In this document: piece after piece, positions 63,762-64,000 of the stretch
Numbering within the stretch: position 1 is the stretch's first letter
Layout of the letters: the number at the start of each line of letters is the position of its first letter
NCBI RefSeq assembly: GCF_013374995.1
Contig: NZ_CP056030.1
Span: 823,501-887,500 of the forward strand
DNA length: 64,000 bases
Direction of reading: 5' to 3'
From: Pseudomonas eucalypticola
GTDB lineage: Bacteria; Pseudomonadota; Gammaproteobacteria; Pseudomonadales; Pseudomonadaceae
Notes under the pieces: model-generated
Database searches by the model: none
Told to the model about the DNA's origin: nothing
Seen by the model: only the letters and a program-made list of their open reading frames with translations
Translations under genes and position numbers: made by a program

Positions 63762-64000
63762 CAAGACCGAGCGCCGCCCGCGCGGCGCTTCCCGGGCAAG
63801 GGCTCGGCGCCGCCCCCGCTCCCACGTCTGTTTCGGGCCAGTTTTGTCTGGCCCTTTGCCTGGTCCGCCTTGTCCTTTCACTACAGATTTGAAGTGAACA
63901 AACAAAGCGGTCGAGGTGATTTCACAGGAATAACTGGCCCGAAACCAATGTGGGACCGGGCTTGCCCGGGAAGCGCCGCGCGGGCGGCGCTCGATCTCAA
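63762..64000. repeat. Second inverted pair of the 24-kb repeat (cut by window end)
   Basis: An arm at about 63762-63888 (starting CCGAGCGCCGCCCGCGCGGC) is followed by an inverted arm at about 63889-64000 (ending GGCGGCGCTCGATCTCAA). The pairs meet at ...TTCACTACAGATTTGAAGTGAA..., so the ends that are outermost in the 24-kb element are innermost here. Blocks shared with 24162-24625 include TTTCGGGCCAGT, CCGCCTTGT and GTGAACAAACAA. The window ends at the arm boundary. Confidence 0.75.

Overview
The window is a chromosomal core segment of a Pseudomonas, most likely of the P. putida group. The evidence is gene order and protein sequence. The runs dnaJ-dapB-carA-carB-greA, rlmE-ftsH-folP-glmM-tpiA-secG, rimP-nusA-infB-rbfA-truB-rpsO-pnp, dksA-gluQ-cbrX-cbrA-cbrB-crcZ-pcnB-folK-panB-panC-pgi-acs and mrcB-...-ilvI-ilvH-ilvC-pssA-msrP-msrQ follow the order I remember for P. 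aeruginosa PAO1, running backwards from about PA4761 to PA4691. The DNA is GC-rich, with the long antisense shadow frames typical of such genomes. I see no phage, transposase, CRISPR array or defence island.

Layout. 1-8.8 kb: chaperone, lysine and pyrimidine/arginine biosynthesis, with an attenuator-like leader before carA, then greA, a small membrane protein, yhbY and rlmE. 9-14.4 kb: ftsH, folP, glmM, tpiA, secG. 14.4-23.5 kb: tRNA-Leu(GAG), initiator tRNA-fMet and the nusA-infB translation operon through pnp, with a long hairpin between rpsO and pnp. 23.5-24.7 kb: a BON-domain periplasmic protein behind an unusually complete sigma-54 control region (paired upstream sites, IHF site, -24/-12 box), then a 464-bp inverted-repeat element. 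24.7-31.7 kb, minus strand: a large DUF748 protein, a methyltransferase, a DUF2236 (MpaB-type) protein and acetyl-CoA synthetase. 31.8-37.5 kb, minus strand: pgi, panC, panB, folK, pcnB.

37.6-42.8 kb holds the CbrA/CbrB carbon-nitrogen control locus: histidine kinase, sigma-54 activator, the small membrane protein CbrX overlapping cbrA, and the Hfq/Crc-titrating RNA CrcZ, with CbrB sites and a sigma-54 promoter visible. 42.9-46.5 kb: gluQ, dksA, an aminotransferase and sfsA. 46.5-49.9 kb is an iron/heme region: a small Rieske ferredoxin divergent from a heme ABC importer (phuTUV type) with a Fur box between them, then a PrrF iron-responsive small RNA with a Fur-overlapped promoter. 49.9-53.2 kb: a cyclic-nucleotide-binding protein, a stand-alone TfoX C-terminal domain, a pentapeptide-repeat protein and an APH/P-loop fusion. 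53.3-63.7 kb: mrcB (PBP1b), a TPR lipoprotein, a YqcC-like protein, a DUF4124 protein, the branched-chain amino acid genes ilvI-ilvH-ilvC, pssA, and the periplasmic methionine sulfoxide reductase pair msrP-msrQ. The right edge carries a second inverted pair of the 24-kb repeat.

Most of this is housekeeping. The content a protein-only annotation would miss is RNA and control DNA (CrcZ, PrrF, the carA attenuator, the pnp leader stem, the folP hairpin, the sigma-54 region of the BON gene), the 58-codon cbrX, and the dispersed inverted-repeat element with its possible 33-codon reading frame. I found no convincing new multi-gene system.
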